A stretch of DNA of 64,000 nucleotides, from positions 1,302,001 through 1,366,000 of the forward strand of contig NZ_BLLN01000005.1 in NCBI RefSeq assembly GCF_011170125.1. Reading direction: 5' to 3'. The notes below the pieces were generated by a model that saw nothing but the letters and a program-made list of their open reading frames with translations, did no database searches and was not told the origin of the DNA. Of the stretch, positions 37,941-48,788 are shown piece by piece; position 1 is the stretch's first letter, and the number at the start of each line of letters is the position of its first letter. The stretch is from Streptomyces diastaticus subsp. diastaticus (GTDB lineage Bacteria > Actinomycetota > Actinomycetes > Streptomycetales > Streptomycetaceae). A program made the position numbers and the translations under genes.

Positions 37941-38879
37941 TCAGTGGTGCACGGCACCGAGCAAGGCCGACATGTGGATGGCGTCGGCGGCCACCGCGCC
38001 CGCCGCGGTCGACGCGGTGACCGACTGTTTCCAGCGACTGGTCAGGTCCCCGGCCGCGTACAGGCCCGGCACGCTGGTGCACTGGGAGGCGTCGACGCCG
38101 ACGAAGCCGGCGTCGTCGACCGTCAGCTTCAGTTCTTCCGCCGCCCGCTGCACGACGGGCTGCTGCCGCTGTCGCGGCGTCCACACCAGGGTCTGCCGCT
38201 CCAGGACCCTGCCGTCGGCCAACTCGATGCCGTACAGGGACCCTTCACGGTGGTGCAGGCGGCGGACCGTTCCCGTGACGACGTCCCCTCTTCTGCTGCG
38301 CGCGGTCGCGCGAGCGGTCTCCAGGCCGGGCATCGACTCCTGGCAGATCGCGATCGTGTCCTCGCTCCAGGCGCGGAAGGCCACGGCCGACAGTCCCGCG
38401 AGTTCCGCGTTGTCGGCGACCGTCGCCCAGCGCCGGCCGGCGTTCTCCTCACCGAGGCAGAACGGGCAGTGGATCACGCTGCGGCCCCAGCACTCCGCGA
38501 AGCCGTCCACGTCGGCCGGATGGACGTCGACGACACCGGTCGCGAGCAGGACGGTTCGGGCCTCGACGGTCTCACCGCCGCCGAGGGCGACCCGGAAGCC
38601 CCCGCCGGGAGCGGAGGACACGCTGTCGGCGTCGTCCTCCAGCCGCTCCACGGTCGTGTACCGGGAGAGTTCCCGCCAGGCGCGCTCCCGGAATTCGGCG
38701 GGAGTGACGCCGTCCATTCCGATGTGGCCGTGAACGCCTGCCGACGCGCTGTTGCGCGGTGCCCGGGGGCCGTCCACGACGATCACCGGGTGTCGGTATC
38801 TGGCCAGGCCGAGTGCCGCGGTGAGCCCGGCGGGGCCGGCTCCCACGATCACGGTGGTGTGGTCGTCGTGCGAGGACAT
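37941..38879 (-). CDS. Thioredoxin-reductase-like dithiol oxidase (GliT/Ecm17 type)
   Basis: A 312-residue FAD protein. N-terminal FAD motif VIVGAGPAGLTAALGLARY; the redox disulfide is HCPFCLGEENAGR near residues 138-150; the C-terminal FAD motif is GLYAAGDLTSRW. Start ATG 38879 (MSSHDDHTT) with AAGGGA upstream. This subclass (GliT, HlmI and the triostin/echinomycin enzymes) closes a disulfide in a finished peptide or diketopiperazine using oxygen rather than reducing thioredoxin. In this locus it should form the cross-bridge between the two N-methyl-cysteines. First gene of the operon. Confidence 0.85.
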   Translation of the reverse strand: MSSHDDHTTVIVGAGPAGLTAALGLARYRHPVIVVDGPRAPRNSASAGVHGHIGMDGVTPAEFRERAWRELSRYTTVERLEDDADSVSSAPGGGFRVALGGGETVEARTVLLATGVVDVHPADVDGFAECWGRSVIHCPFCLGEENAGRRWATVADNAELAGLSAVAFRAWSEDTIAICQESMPGLETARATARSRRGDVVTGTVRRLHHREGSLYGIELADGRVLERQTLVWTPRQRQQPVVQRAAEELKLTVDDAGFVGVDASQCTSVPGLYAAGDLTSRWKQSVTASTAAGAVAADAIHMSALLGAVHH

Positions 38880-39122
38880 CGGTCTGATCCCTTCCGTCGT
38901 GTGGCATGGACGGGATCCCTCCACCGTGGGAGCGGTCCGGCAGGTGCTCGGTGTGGGAACGCCGGAATCGGCTGTCGGCGGGCGGAAGCCGTCGGCCCGC
39001 ATCGTCGTCGCCGCCGCGGTGGTGGGAAGGTGCGGGCGAAAGAGGTGAGCCAGACAGTCGTGCGCCTGCGCGGCACGGGCGATGCCGGCTTTCCGCCCGG
39101 GCACGAGCCGGCCGCGGTCGGC

Positions 39123-39151
39123 GCCCCCGCCCCGAGTCACCAGGCGGGGGC
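39123..39151 (-). terminator. Terminator after the UvrA-like gene
   Basis: GCCCCCGCC / GGCGGGGGC, a 9-bp stem with an 11-base loop, just downstream (minus strand) of the UvrA-like stop at 39172. Confidence 0.6.
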
Positions 39152-39171
39152 AGGCGCAGGGCCGCGTCGGG

Positions 39172-41550
<2,379 letters not shown>

Positions 41551-41707
41551 GGTGTCCCTCCCGTTTGTCGGACGCGGCACGCCTTCGTCATGCGACGTGG
41601 TGACGAGTTCCTGAACGTCCCGGTTCATGGGCTCAAGCGTATACCTGCAAAGTCGGTTGAGAGTTTTGATGAAGCAACGCGGATTTTTCTGGATAGAGTC
41701 TCAAACC
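41551..41707. promoter_or_regulatory. Divergent control region between the UvrA-like and MerR genes
   Basis: 157 bp, AT-richer than its surroundings. It contains the inverted pair TTGAGA (41657-41662) / TCTCAA (41699-41704), a further CTCAA (41633-41637), and a TATACG-type -10 on the minus strand near 41636-41645. A MerR-family regulator normally binds between widely spaced -35 and -10 elements; the exact elements cannot be fixed by eye. Confidence 0.5.
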
Positions 41708-42487
41708 GTGAAGTACCTGCGTCCATACGACCTCGCCCGTGAGCACGGCATTTCCACCCAGGCGGTCCGCAATTACGAGCGGGACGGGTTCATCCCGCTC
41801 GCCCGGCGGACCGCGTCCGGCTACCGCACCTACACCGAGGTCCACGCGGCGGCCCTGCGCGCCTATCTGGCGCTCGTGCGGGCATACGGATACGCCACGG
41901 GCGGCGAGATCATGCGGTCACTCAGCACCGGCGACCTCGACGCCGCGCTGACCGCCGTCGACCGCGGCCACGCCCAACTGCTGCGCGACCGGAGCACGCT
42001 GGACGCGGTGGGGCGGACGGTGGAGCACCTCACGCGTGGGCCGGCCCTCACCGAGCACACCTCCTCCGCCAGCGGCGAGCCGCTCAGCATCGGCGAACTC
42101 GCGCGCCGCCTGGGGGTGACCGCGGCGACCCTGCGGAACTGGGAGGCGGTGGGCATCCTCACCCCCGCCCGGGAGCCGGTCACCGGCCACCGTTCGTTCG
42201 GCGCCACAGACGTACGCGACGCCGAACTGACCCATCTGCTGCGGCGCGGGGGCTACCCGCTGGAACACATCCGCACGGTGGTCCGGCAGATCCGCACGGC
42301 CGGCGGCACCGAGGCGCTGTCCGCCGCCCTCGAGGACTGGCGGCGACGGCTCACGGCCCGTGGCGTGGCCATGCTCGACGCGGCGGCCCGTCTCGGTGGG
42401 TACGTGACCCTCCTGGACATCGCCCCGGCCGGACCGCCGGCCGCCGGGGAACCCGCTCCCGCGCCGGAATCCCCATCGACGGTTTGA
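41708..42487 (+). CDS. MerR-family regulator with two MerR helix-turn-helix domains
   Basis: A 259-residue protein with a tandem arrangement. The first MerR domain is at residues about 1-70 (YLRPYDLAREHGISTQAVRN then GYRTYTEVHAAALRAYLAL). The second is at about residues 125-195 (LSIGELARRLGVTAATLRNW then GHRSFGATDVRDAELTHLL). Canonical MerR proteins have one domain and dimerise. GTG start at 41708. The C-terminal ~35 residues are Pro/Ala-rich and lack metal-binding cysteines, so drug or DNA-damage sensing is more likely than metal. Its divergent UvrA-like neighbour is the obvious target. Confidence 0.88.
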   Translation: MKYLRPYDLAREHGISTQAVRNYERDGFIPLARRTASGYRTYTEVHAAALRAYLALVRAYGYATGGEIMRSLSTGDLDAALTAVDRGHAQLLRDRSTLDAVGRTVEHLTRGPALTEHTSSASGEPLSIGELARRLGVTAATLRNWEAVGILTPAREPVTGHRSFGATDVRDAELTHLLRRGGYPLEHIRTVVRQIRTAGGTEALSAALEDWRRRLTARGVAMLDAAARLGGYVTLLDIAPAGPPAAGEPAPAPESPSTV

Positions 42488-42555
42488 GACCTCCCGATCC
42501 GGCGGATCCAGTCGCGGCGCCGACGGCACCGCCGTAAGCCTCAACGAGTCTTTCA

Positions 42556-43764
42556 ATGATTCGATTGACAGACATGAAAAAGGACTTCCACGGCCTTCCC
42601 GTGGCCTCGTGCGCCGTACTGGCGCTCGGCGAGCCCACCCACCGGGAACCCGCCTTCGGGTGGGTACGCAACGAGCTGTTCGCCCGGCTGGCCCGCCTCG
42701 GTTTCCGCTCGATCGCCCTGGAGACCGACCGCGTGGCCGCGCTGCGCGTCGACGACTTCGTCAAGGGCGGCGACGGTGATCTCGACGAGGTGGCGCGGGA
42801 GGGTTTCTCCCACGGCTTCGGCGACCTGGAGACCAACCGGTGCCTCGTCGCCTGGATGCGCGACCACAACGCGGGCCTGCCGCCGGAGGAGCAGCTGACC
42901 TTCCACGGCTTCGACCTCCCGACGGAGACCACCAGCGCCCCCAGCCCGCGGCGCTGTCTGGAGCAGGCCCGTGACTACCTGGGGCTCGACCTCGACCTGA
43001 CCGGGCTGTCCGGCGCGGACGAGCGGTGGAGCCGTACGGAGGCGGTGATGGACCCGGCCATGTCGGTCGGCGCCACGCCCGAGGCCGAGCGGTTGCGGTC
43101 CCTCGCCGACGACATGCTCACCCTGCTCCACGCCAACGCCGCCGACCGGATCGCGCAGACCTCGCGCGCGGAGTGGCTCCGGGCCAGGATCCACCTCACC
43201 GCCGGCCTCGGTCTGCTGCGCTACCACCGGCAGGCGGCCCAGCGCATGGAGAACAACGCCCGGCTGTCCCGGCTGTTCTCCACCCGGGACGCGCTCATGG
43301 CGCAGAACCTGCTCGACATCCGCAGCATCGAGGGCCGCCGGGGCGCGACGCTGGTCTTCGCCCACAACGTGCACCTCCAGCGGACCCCGAGCAGCTGGAG
43401 CATGGGAGACCTGCGGGTCGACTGGCCCGGGGCAGGCACCATCGTGGCACCGCTGCTGGGCGAGCAGTACGTCTTCGTCGCCGGCAGCCTGGGCCGCAGC
43501 GAGGCCATCGGGCTGGGCGACCCCGAGCCGGGCACGTACGAGAGCGTTCTGCAGGACCGCGTGACCGATTGGGCCCTGGCCTCCACCGGCACGGTCACCG
43601 CCGCCCGGACCCGGACGGACACCACCCCGCAGCAGGGCTACTTCCCGCTCGACCAGGGCCTCTGGGACACCGCCGACGCGGTCCTGCACGTCCGTGACGG
43701 CGCCGCCGTCACCGGGTCGGGGGACCTCCTGCGCGCCCTGGCCGGTGCCGGGAGCGCGCTCTGA
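42556..43764 (+). CDS. Erythromycin-esterase-like protein
   Basis: A 402-residue protein of the Erythro_esteras family. The family residues are visible: LGEPTHREPAFGWVRNELF near residue 24, FHGFDLP, and LVFAHNVHLQR, where the two histidines correspond to the catalytic pair of EreA/B. The family hydrolyses macrocyclic esters in some members; others are unrelated hydrolases. In a depsipeptide cluster, opening the lactone or hydrolysing an intermediate is possible but unproven. ATG 42556 has no good ribosome site; ATG 42574 is an alternative. Confidence 0.85.
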   Translation: MIRLTDMKKDFHGLPVASCAVLALGEPTHREPAFGWVRNELFARLARLGFRSIALETDRVAALRVDDFVKGGDGDLDEVAREGFSHGFGDLETNRCLVAWMRDHNAGLPPEEQLTFHGFDLPTETTSAPSPRRCLEQARDYLGLDLDLTGLSGADERWSRTEAVMDPAMSVGATPEAERLRSLADDMLTLLHANAADRIAQTSRAEWLRARIHLTAGLGLLRYHRQAAQRMENNARLSRLFSTRDALMAQNLLDIRSIEGRRGATLVFAHNVHLQRTPSSWSMGDLRVDWPGAGTIVAPLLGEQYVFVAGSLGRSEAIGLGDPEPGTYESVLQDRVTDWALASTGTVTAARTRTDTTPQQGYFPLDQGLWDTADAVLHVRDGAAVTGSGDLLRALAGAGSAL

Positions 43765-43789
43765 CAGAGACGGGAAGGATTCGCGGGCT

Positions 43790-43804
43790 CCCCGGGCGCC
43801 GGGG
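43790..43804. repeat. Short GC palindrome upstream of the A-PCP gene
   Basis: CCCCGG-GCG-CCGGGG palindrome followed by TAGATT, a possible -10 region, 49 bp upstream of the TTG start. Either the end of the previous transcript or part of the A-PCP promoter; weak evidence. Confidence 0.3.
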
Positions 43805-43852
43805 ATTAGATTCGCCGTCGATCAGGGAGCCTCCCGAAGGAGCTGACCGCAC

Positions 43853-45613
43853 TTGAACACGGTTCCTGAACTGTTCGAGTCAATCGTCGCCCGACGGGGC
43901 ACGGAGCCCGCGCTCATCGACGCGGAGGGCACCCTCGGGTACGCGGAGCTGAACACCCGGATCAACCGGCTCGCCCGCAGGCTCATCGCGCACGGTGTCG
44001 GTCCCGATTCGCTCGTCGCGGTCGCGATGCCCAAGTCGCGGGAACTGATCGTGGCGATCATGGCGGTGCTCAAGGCCGGCGGCGCCTACCTCCCGCTCGA
44101 CCCGGAGTATCCGGCGGAACGCCTGGCGTTCATGGTGTCCGACGCGCGGCCGGTGCTGCTGCTGCGGTCCTCCTCGGTGGCGCCGCTCGACGCGGGCCCG
44201 GAGGAACTCGTCCTCGACGACCCGGCGTTCCGTGCCGCGTGCGCGGCCGGGCCGGGGCACGGCGTCTCCCAGGACGAGCGCCGCTCCGTCCTGCACCCCG
44301 ATCACCTGATGTACGTCATCTACACCTCGGGGTCGACCGGAACGCCCAAGGGTGTCGCGGTGCCGCACAGCGGGGTCCGCGACATGGCCGCCACCCAGGC
44401 AGCCTTCCTGCGGGCGGGGCCGGGCGACCGCGTGCTCCAGTGGGCCTCCATCAGTTTCGACGCCGCCTTCTGGGACGTGTGCCTGGCGCTGCTGTCCGGG
44501 GCGGCCCTCGTGACGGTGCCCGCCGAGGACCTGCTGCCGGGCCATCCGCTGTGGAACACCTTGCTCAAGTACGACATCACCCACGCCACACTGCCCCCCG
44601 TGGCGCTCAGCGAGACCGACGCCGAGGACGTACTGCCCGGCGGGATGATCATGTCCACGGGGGACAGCTGTACGCCGACCCTGGTGCGCAAGTGGTCCCG
44701 GGCACGGCGGATGTTCAACGGCTACGGCCCGACGGAGGTGACCGTCGGGGCAACGATCGCCGGACCGGTGCGCGACGCCGGTGACATCGGGATCGGCACG
44801 CCGTGGTCCAGCAAGAAGGTGCACGTGCTCGACGAGCGGCTACGCCCGGTGCCGTCCGGCACGGAGGGCGAGCTGTACATCGCGGGCACCGGGCTGGCGC
44901 GCGGCTACCTCGACCGGTACCCGGCGACCGCGGTGAAGTTCGTGGCCGACCCGTTCGGGCCGCCCGGTACCCGGATGTACCGCACGGGCGACCGGGGCCG
45001 CAGGGGGCCGGACGGCGAGCTGTTCTTCGCGGGCCGCGTCGACGGCCAGGTGAAGCTGCGCGGTTTCCGGGTCGAACTCGGTGAGATCGAGGCCCGGCTC
45101 GCCGCCCATCCGGCGGTGGACGTCGCCGTCGCCGTGGTCCGGGGCGAGCTGGCCGACGCGCATGTCGTCGGCTACGTCACCACCACGGGGCCGGTGGAGC
45201 CGGCCGATCTGCGCGCCCATGTCGCCGAGTCGCTGCCCGCCCACATGGTGCCCGCACGGGTCACGCTGCTGGAGCGGTTCCCGACGCTGGCCAACGGCAA
45301 GATCGACCGGGGGGCCCTGCCGCAGCCGGACGCGGGCGTACCGGGACTCCCGGACGGCGGGCGGGCGCCGGAGGCCGTCGAGGCGGACGACCGGGCGGCC
45401 GTGGTCTGCGCGATCGTGCGGGACGTCCTCGGGATCGCGGAGGCGACGGTCGCCGACAACTTCTTCCAGCTCGGCGGGCACTCCGTGCAGGCGACCAGGC
45501 TGGTCGCCCGGCTCCGGGAGCGGTTCGGGGTCGCGCCGTCGATCCGGACCGTGCTGGAGGCGGCGACGATCGGCGAGCTGGCCGCGGCCGTCGAGAGCCG
45601 GCTGCCCGGCTGA
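43853..45613 (+). CDS. NRPS didomain A-PCP for the chromophore pathway
   Basis: A 586-residue stand-alone A-PCP protein. TTG start at 43853 with AAGGAG ten bases upstream. A3 is VIYTSGSTGTPKGVAVPH and A10 contains TLANGKIDRGALPQP. The PCP is DNFFQLGGHSVQATRL with its Ser. Pocket residues read by aligning to GrsA are D, A, W, T, M, T, G, V, G, (K), a spacious pocket that would suit an aromatic acid. In echinomycin and thiocoraline clusters an A-PCP of this type holds Trp for beta-hydroxylation by a P450, and the P450 lies immediately beside it here. Confidence 0.85.
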   Translation: MNTVPELFESIVARRGTEPALIDAEGTLGYAELNTRINRLARRLIAHGVGPDSLVAVAMPKSRELIVAIMAVLKAGGAYLPLDPEYPAERLAFMVSDARPVLLLRSSSVAPLDAGPEELVLDDPAFRAACAAGPGHGVSQDERRSVLHPDHLMYVIYTSGSTGTPKGVAVPHSGVRDMAATQAAFLRAGPGDRVLQWASISFDAAFWDVCLALLSGAALVTVPAEDLLPGHPLWNTLLKYDITHATLPPVALSETDAEDVLPGGMIMSTGDSCTPTLVRKWSRARRMFNGYGPTEVTVGATIAGPVRDAGDIGIGTPWSSKKVHVLDERLRPVPSGTEGELYIAGTGLARGYLDRYPATAVKFVADPFGPPGTRMYRTGDRGRRGPDGELFFAGRVDGQVKLRGFRVELGEIEARLAAHPAVDVAVAVVRGELADAHVVGYVTTTGPVEPADLRAHVAESLPAHMVPARVTLLERFPTLANGKIDRGALPQPDAGVPGLPDGGRAPEAVEADDRAAVVCAIVRDVLGIAEATVADNFFQLGGHSVQATRLVARLRERFGVAPSIRTVLEAATIGELAAAVESRLPG

Positions 45614-45619
45614 CGGCCG

Positions 45620-46807
45620 TCAGCGGAAGGCGACCGGCAGACTGGCATAGCCATTCAGGAAGTTGGAGTAGACCGGGGCGGGCTCGCCGCACACCTCGAT
45701 CTCGGCGACCGACTCGGTGAGCGCGCTCAGCAGTGCGCACAGCTCCGCCCGGCCGAGGAACGCGCCGACGCAGAAGTGCGGGCCGTGGCCGAAGGAGAGG
45801 TGCTTGTTGGGCGAGCGGGCCGGGTCGAACCGGCGCGGCTGGTCGAACACCTCCTCGTCGTTGTTGGCGGAGATGTTCCACAGCGTCACGATGTCGCCCG
45901 CGCGCACCTGCCGGCCGCCTATCAGCATGTCGCGGGTCGCGGTGCGGGCGAAGTGCCTGGCCGGCGTGGCCCAGCGCAGCACCTCCTCGACCGCCGTGTC
46001 GACCGCGGCCGTCCCCTCGCGCAGCGCCCGCCACTGGGCGGGGTGCTCGGCGAACGTTTTGACCGCGCAGATCGCGGAGACGCGGGAGGACTCGTCGCCG
46101 CCGAGCACGAGGCTGTAGCAGTTGAGCGCGGCCTCCTCCAGCGTCAGCGGGCGGCCTCCCGCCTCCGCTGTGGCGATCATGCTGATCACGTCGTCGCCCG
46201 GGTCTCGGCGGCGGTGCCGGGCGAGGTCCATGAAGTAGCCGATGATCTCGTTGCGGGCCTCCAGGGAGTCCAACCGGTCGGACTCGGCGTCGTCCGAGGA
46301 GAGGGCCAGCTTGTTCCAGCGCAGCAGCTTTTTGCGGTCCGCCTCCGGAATGGAGAGCAGATCGCAGATCGTGTTCATCGGGATGTGCTCGGCGACCGCC
46401 GCCGCGAAGTCGAACTCACCTTGCCGGGCGACGGTCCTGATGAGCCGTGACGTCCGTTCCCGCACTCTCTCCTCCACCGCGCCGAGGACGCGCGGGGAGA
46501 AGGCGCGCAGCATCAGGTTGCGCAGCTCGCGGTGGCGGGGCCGGTCGGTGACCGCGAGCATCTTGCCGCCCGCCGAGTCACCGCCGCTCAGCAGGACGTC
46601 CAGTACGGTCCCGCGAGCGGAACTCAGGGAGCGCACGTCGGCGTAGCAGGACAGCACGTCGGCGTGGCGGGCGACGACCCAGAAACCGGGATCTCCCTCG
46701 TGCCAGTACACGGGCCGGTGCTTGCGCACATCGCGCCAGAACGTGTGGGCGTCGTGTCGTACGAAGGCGGTCGCGTCGGTCAGGTCCAGCTCGGTCGGGG
46801 TGATCAT
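45620..46807 (-). CDS. Cytochrome P450, probable carrier-bound tryptophan hydroxylase
   Basis: A 395-residue soluble bacterial P450, ATG at 46807. The heme loop is FGHGPHFCVGAFLGRAEL, the ExxR motif is EEVLRW, and the I-helix reads LVLGGDESSR in place of AGxDT. The family of peptide-antibiotic P450s acting on carrier-bound amino acids (NikQ, NovI type) has this size. In quinoxaline pathways it beta-hydroxylates Trp on the A-PCP protein. Its stop lies only 6 bp from the stop of the convergent A-PCP gene. Confidence 0.9.
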   Translation of the reverse strand: MITPTELDLTDATAFVRHDAHTFWRDVRKHRPVYWHEGDPGFWVVARHADVLSCYADVRSLSSARGTVLDVLLSGGDSAGGKMLAVTDRPRHRELRNLMLRAFSPRVLGAVEERVRERTSRLIRTVARQGEFDFAAAVAEHIPMNTICDLLSIPEADRKKLLRWNKLALSSDDAESDRLDSLEARNEIIGYFMDLARHRRRDPGDDVISMIATAEAGGRPLTLEEAALNCYSLVLGGDESSRVSAICAVKTFAEHPAQWRALREGTAAVDTAVEEVLRWATPARHFARTATRDMLIGGRQVRAGDIVTLWNISANNDEEVFDQPRRFDPARSPNKHLSFGHGPHFCVGAFLGRAELCALLSALTESVAEIEVCGEPAPVYSNFLNGYASLPVAFR

Positions 46808-46857
46808 GCCGAAATCGTCACATCGGCGGCGCCCACGCCGGGCAGCTCTTGCGCAGG

Positions 46858-46885
46858 TCTTTCGTCGTGAATGAGAGACGAAAGA
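46858..46885. promoter_or_regulatory. Perfect 9-bp inverted repeat in the divergent P450/dioxygenase promoter region
   Basis: TCTTTCGTC (46858-46866) and GACGAAAGA (46877-46885), 10-bp spacer, in the 188 bp between the divergent P450 and dioxygenase genes. AT-rich for this genome. Likely operator for a cluster regulator, able to control both directions. Confidence 0.5.
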
Positions 46886-47004
46886 ATGCTGATCAGGCAC
46901 TTCCTTCCCGTGCCAAGCTCAGGAACATGGGTCGTTGAACGCGCCGGATCGTCCGGCTGCGGCCGGTAGACCACCTATGACGAGGAGGCGGCGTCCTGAG
47001 TACC

Positions 47005-47697
47005 TTGACGTATGGGGACTATCTCCACATGGAGACCCTGCTCTCGCTCCAAGAGCCGAAGGCCCCGAACACAGCCGGCCGCGCGGTCGTCCTAGCCGTA
47101 GCCGAACAGTTCTTCATCATCACCCACCAGTCCTGCGAGCTGTGGCTCAAGCAGCTCGGGGCTGATCTGGACGCCGCTGCCGAGGCGCTCCTGCCGCCCT
47201 GCGATCCGCACGACCTGGAGCTGGGGCTGGAGTTCCTGCAGCGGTCCGGTGAGTTGATACGGGTCCTCCAGCAGCAGTTGGCGGTGCTGGAGAAACTGCC
47301 ACTGCGCTACTTCGCCGAGTTCCGGACCTATCTGGACACGGCGAGCGGCGCGCAGTCCGCTCAGTTCCGGCGGCTGACGGCGCTCCTCGGCAACAGCCAT
47401 CATCAGGGCAGCCTCTACGAGGCGTTCGCGGCGGCGGCCGAGTACCACGGGCAGTCCGTGCACGATGTCCTCCGGCGCGGCGTGGAGTGCGGCGTGCTGC
47501 ACCGCCTCGCCGAAGCGCTGGTGGACCTGGGCAACGGCTACTGGCACTGGAAGGTGGCGCACCTGGCGCTGGTGTCGAAGATGATCGGGGAGCAGGACGG
47601 GACCGGCGGCTCGAGCGGTGTCGACTTCCTCGCCCGCCGCGTCACCCGGCCCTTCCCCGAACTTCGCCGCCTGCGCGGGAAGGTGCACCACTCGTAG
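47005..47697 (+). CDS. Tryptophan 2,3-dioxygenase, short form
   Basis: A 230-residue heme dioxygenase; usual bacterial TDOs are about 280 residues. Signature pieces are THQSCELWLKQL near residue 40 and HLALVSKMIGEQDGTGGSSG, which holds the proximal heme His and the conserved GTGGS loop. It cleaves the indole ring, giving N-formylkynurenine or its beta-hydroxy derivative on the way to a quinoxaline or quinoline acid. No ATG fits the GGAGG site at 46984-46988: the in-frame CTG at 46996 has ideal spacing, TTG 47005 is the first conventional choice. Divergent from the P450. Confidence 0.88.
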   Translation: MTYGDYLHMETLLSLQEPKAPNTAGRAVVLAVAEQFFIITHQSCELWLKQLGADLDAAAEALLPPCDPHDLELGLEFLQRSGELIRVLQQQLAVLEKLPLRYFAEFRTYLDTASGAQSAQFRRLTALLGNSHHQGSLYEAFAAAAEYHGQSVHDVLRRGVECGVLHRLAEALVDLGNGYWHWKVAHLALVSKMIGEQDGTGGSSGVDFLARRVTRPFPELRRLRGKVHHS

Positions 47698-47727
47698 CCT
47701 TCCGGCCGCCGACGAGTACTCATGGAT

Positions 47728-47786
47728 GAGGGCCTCCTGCGCCCGGGCGTGGATGGCGCGGTCCACACCGGGCCCAGGAGGCCCTC
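47728..47786. terminator. Bidirectional terminator between the dioxygenase and regulator genes
   Basis: Long hairpin: GAGGGCCTCCTG pairs with CAGGAGGCCCTC, continued after single mismatches by GCCCGG/CCGGGC and GTGGA/TCCAC. It lies between convergent stops (47697 and 47837). Confidence 0.8.
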
Positions 47787-47836
47787 ACGTGATCGTGCGT
47801 CCCGCACGTGTGTCATCGCCGTGCCGGGGCAGCCGC

Positions 47837-48340
47837 CTAGCGTGATTCGATGTCCAGGGCGTAGCCGCGGCCCCAGGCGGTGCGGATCACCAGGTCGGTC
47901 GGTGTCAGACGGCGGCGCAGCCGCATGATGTGGAGGTCGAGCGAGTTCCTCGTCGGCCTCTGCACGCGTTCCGCGAGCCGTTGTGAGAGTTCGTGTCTGT
48001 ACACCACCTCCCCGAAGTGCTCGATGAGCAGCTCCATCAGTTCGGTCTGGACGCTGGAGACGGTGATGGAGTGCGAACCGAAGGTGAGTGTTCCGGCGGA
48101 GTCGAGGGTCGGTGTCTGTCGGCTGTCGAGCCGGTTCTGGAGGGCCCTGACCCGGGCGTCGAGATCGTCCCGGGAGATGGGTGCCCGGACCCAGTCCTCG
48201 AAGGGGTCGTTGCAGACCGGCGGGCGGGCACCCGCCTCCACCACGAGGAGACGGGGCACTCCGTCCCTCCTACATCGGTTCCGAAGGTCCGTTTGTGCCG
48301 GCCATCGGACGAACATGACATCGCTGGTCGTGCATTTCAC
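47837..48340 (-). CDS. Orphan winged-helix (OmpR-type) transcriptional regulator without receiver
   Basis: A 167-residue protein whose C-terminal ~90 residues are a Trans_reg_C winged helix (HELSQRLAERVQRPTRNSLD, then IMRLRRRLTPTDLVIRTAWG). There is no receiver domain and no phosphorylatable Asp context. The N-terminal ~70 residues are variable, with two or three cysteines. GTG start at 48340 with GGGGAGG upstream. Presumed pathway-level regulator of the NRPS operon that lies just behind it. Confidence 0.8.
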   Translation of the reverse strand: MKCTTSDVMFVRWPAQTDLRNRCRRDGVPRLLVVEAGARPPVCNDPFEDWVRAPISRDDLDARVRALQNRLDSRQTPTLDSAGTLTFGSHSITVSSVQTELMELLIEHFGEVVYRHELSQRLAERVQRPTRNSLDLHIMRLRRRLTPTDLVIRTAWGRGYALDIESR

Positions 48341-48385
48341 AGCGTGCGCCTCCCCGTCGACGCAAAGAGATGATCACTGTCGTCG

Positions 48386-48414
48386 TCGGCCGACGGCGTT
48401 CTCGCGTCGGCCGA
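48386..48414. terminator. Hairpin between the MbtH and regulator genes
   Basis: TCGGCCGACGGCG / CGCGTCGGCCGA stem with one bulged base and a 4-base loop, in the 188-bp gap downstream of MbtH. Likely ends the NRPS operon transcript before the separately expressed regulator. Confidence 0.5.
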
Positions 48415-48528
48415 GCAGGCATAACAGACCGCAGGCCGTGGTGGTGTGGTTCGGTGCCACGGCCTCGCCCCGCAGCGGCGCCCCGTTCTCCCGCGCCGGC
48501 ACCCGGAGCCGCGCCTCACGGCGCAGCG

Positions 48529-48741
48529 CTAGCCGTTCATCGCTTCCCGGAGACTGCGCGGTCGCATGTCGGTCCAGTGCTCCTCCACGTAGGCGACGCT
48601 CTCCGCTCGCCCGGCGGGGCCGAATACGCTGCGCCATCCGGCGGGCACCTCGGCGAAGGCAGGCCACAGGGAGTGCTGGTCCTCGTCGTTGACCAGCACG
48701 TGGAACTGGCCGTTCTCGTCGTCGAACGGGTTGGTGCTCAC
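48529..48741 (-). CDS. MbtH-family protein
   Basis: A 70-residue MbtH protein. GTG start at 48741 after GGGAGG; the longer frame upstream is not coding. It has the family core [20 protein letters not shown], the conserved tryptophans ([21 protein letters not shown]) and the RPRSL end. MbtH proteins bind A domains and are needed for their folding or activity; here the partners are the NRPSs just upstream and probably the A-PCP protein. Last gene of the NRPS operon. Confidence 0.95.
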   Translation of the reverse strand: MSTNPFDDENGQFHVLVNDEDQHSLWPAFAEVPAGWRSVFGPAGRAESVAYVEEHWTDMRPRSLREAMNG

Positions 48742-48788
48742 CTTGCGTCCTCCCGAGGTCGTTTCAGCACGTACGGGTTCGAACAGGG

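Noticed and set aside
37941..38879. Reading the CPFC flavoprotein as a housekeeping thioredoxin reductase
   Set aside because: No thioredoxin gene follows, and it lies at the head of an antibiotic-export operon; the GliT-type dithiol oxidase fits better.
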